NCBI GenBank assembly: GCA_019307545.1
Contig: JAFDJI010000367.1
Location: 1 to 6,256, forward strand
DNA from: Deltaproteobacteria bacterium
GTDB lineage: Bacteria; Myxococcota_A; UBA796; GCA-2862545
Length of the DNA stretch: 6,256 nt
Direction: 5' to 3'
Shown here: positions 5,519-6,256 of the stretch, one piece after another
How the letters are laid out: the number at the start of each line of letters is the position of its first letter
Numbering within the stretch: the first letter of the stretch is position 1
Program-made: the position numbers and the translations under genes
Notes under the pieces: generated by a model
What the model saw: the letters and a program-made list of their open reading frames with translations, nothing else
What the model was told of the DNA's origin: nothing
The model's database searches: none

Positions 5519-6256
5519 CGCTGGAGAAGGTCGGTCCCGGGAACTTGTCGGATTGCGGGATCGGCTGCCTGACCAACCCGAAGAACCAAGGCTATCGACC
5601 CAAGGTCGAATGGCTGCGAGAGCGCTTCGCCGAGGGCCTTCGTTTCCTGCTGTTCCGCGATGCGAAGGGTAGGCCGCTGGCATTCCTCGAATACGTGCCG
5701 GGTGAGTACGCCTGGCGACCCGTGGACGCCAAAGGCTGGCTGTTCGTACACTGCCTGTGGGTCTATTCGAAAGGGCAGAAGGTGGGCGGGCTGGGCAGCC
5801 GGTTGATCCGGGCCTCCGTCGAAGAAGCGCGGCAGGCAGGGGCCACAGGCGTCGCGGCCATGGTCAGCGATGGACCCTGGATGGCCAGTAGACCGGTGTT
5901 TCTCAAGAACGGGTTCGAGCAGATAGCGGTGGCCGATCGATTCCAGCTGGTCGCTCACCGCCTGAAAACGGGCCCCGAGCCACGCTTCCGCGACATCAGC
6001 GCCAACCTGGCAGAGTACCGAGGCTTGCATGTCGTGTACTCAGCCCAATGCCCGATGCTGCCCAAGTCGGTGAACGACCTGTCGGAAATGGCAGCCGAGC
6101 ACGGCCTGGAACTGAAGGTCACCTTGCTAAACAGCGCCCGCGAAGCACAAGACGCACCTTCCTATTATGGCGTCTTCAATCTTCTGTGGAATGGGCGGCT
6201 GCTGTCGGATCATTACGTGAGCAAGGGGCGATTCAAGAACGTTCTGCGGAAAGAAA
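5512..6256 (+). CDS. GNAT N-acetyltransferase with YoaP-like thioredoxin-fold C-terminus (3' end cut by window)
   Basis: The frame is open for 248 codons from ATG 5512 to the window edge without a stop. Residues 1-150 are a GNAT fold that transfers acetyl from acetyl-CoA. FLLFRDAKGRPLAFLEYVPGEY (45-66) gives the central strands, and GWLFVHCLWVYSKGQKVGGLGSRLI (75-99) gives beta-4 plus the pyrophosphate-binding loop K-x-x-G-x-G (90-95), with Lys in place of the usual Gln/Arg. RPVFLKNGFEQI (127-138) is the usual end of the fold. Residues about 172-248 look like a thioredoxin-type module: LHVVYSAQCP, helix, LELKVTLLNSA, then a probable cis-Pro segment DAPSYYGVFNLLWNGRLLS and RFKNVLRKE. This matches the C-terminal region of YoaP-like acetyltransferases. 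That module normally ends about here, so little is missing. The Shine-Dalgarno GAGG (5506-5509) is only 2 bases from the ATG, so TTG 5515 or in-frame GTG 5464 are possible starts. The substrate is unknown. Confidence 0.85.
   Translation, partial: MLTLEKVGPGNLSDCGIGCLTNPKNQGYRPKVEWLRERFAEGLRFLLFRDAKGRPLAFLEYVPGEYAWRPVDAKGWLFVHCLWVYSKGQKVGGLGSRLIRASVEEARQAGATGVAAMVSDGPWMASRPVFLKNGFEQIAVADRFQLVAHRLKTGPEPRFRDISANLAEYRGLHVVYSAQCPMLPKSVNDLSEMAAEHGLELKVTLLNSAREAQDAPSYYGVFNLLWNGRLLSDHYVSKGRFKNVLRKE

Overview
The window is GC-rich, with strong G/C bias at the wobble position of every credible gene. It most likely comes from a myxobacterium or relative (Myxococcota, 'deltaproteobacterial'). The best evidence is the gene tail at 198-476 (minus): acidic thrombospondin-type-3 repeats followed by a Gly-Cys-Gly-Cys, hydrophobic helix and Arg-rich C-terminus, which is the MYXO-CTERM surface-sorting signal of that phylum. 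Nothing identifies a species.

Left edge (1-629): this part looks fragmentary. A weakly supported plus-strand gene tail (2-118) faces the MYXO-CTERM tail (198-476, minus) across a short gap holding a perfect 7-bp stem. Directly behind the MYXO-CTERM fragment lies a plus-strand coding tail (477-629) resembling a carboxypeptidase-regulatory/Ig-like domain. Both fragments lack their 5' parts at the same point near base 477, so this is a rearrangement scar or an assembly joint.

Centre (649-2822): a minus-strand operon reads marR-type regulator (2790-2302), class I SAM methyltransferase (2278-1685), then DMT/EamA transporter (1698-649) with a long histidine-rich tail. Spacing is 23 bp, then a 14-bp overlap. 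A TTGACA-like promoter lies directly upstream of the marR ATG and is covered by a perfect 10-bp inverted repeat. This suggests an autoregulated, probably leaderless operon that modifies and exports (or handles) an unidentified compound or metal.

Right part (2928-6256): a divergent plus-strand gene encodes an exported or membrane hypothetical protein (2928-3668). It converges on an extended-SDR sugar epimerase/reductase of the HpnA/dihydroflavonol-reductase type (4750-3701, minus). Then come a plus-strand orphan of unknown function (4815-5291) and, after about 220 bp with a plausible promoter and a five-codon leader ORF, a GNAT acetyltransferase with a YoaP-like thioredoxin-fold C-terminus (5512-6256). 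This last gene runs off the window with no stop codon, probably only a few residues short of its end.

No rRNA, tRNA, CRISPR array, insertion sequence or phage gene was seen. The window is mostly ordinary chromosomal accessory content. The points most worth a second look are the two-tail junction, the marR operator/promoter, the His-rich transporter tail and the leader ORF before the acetyltransferase.
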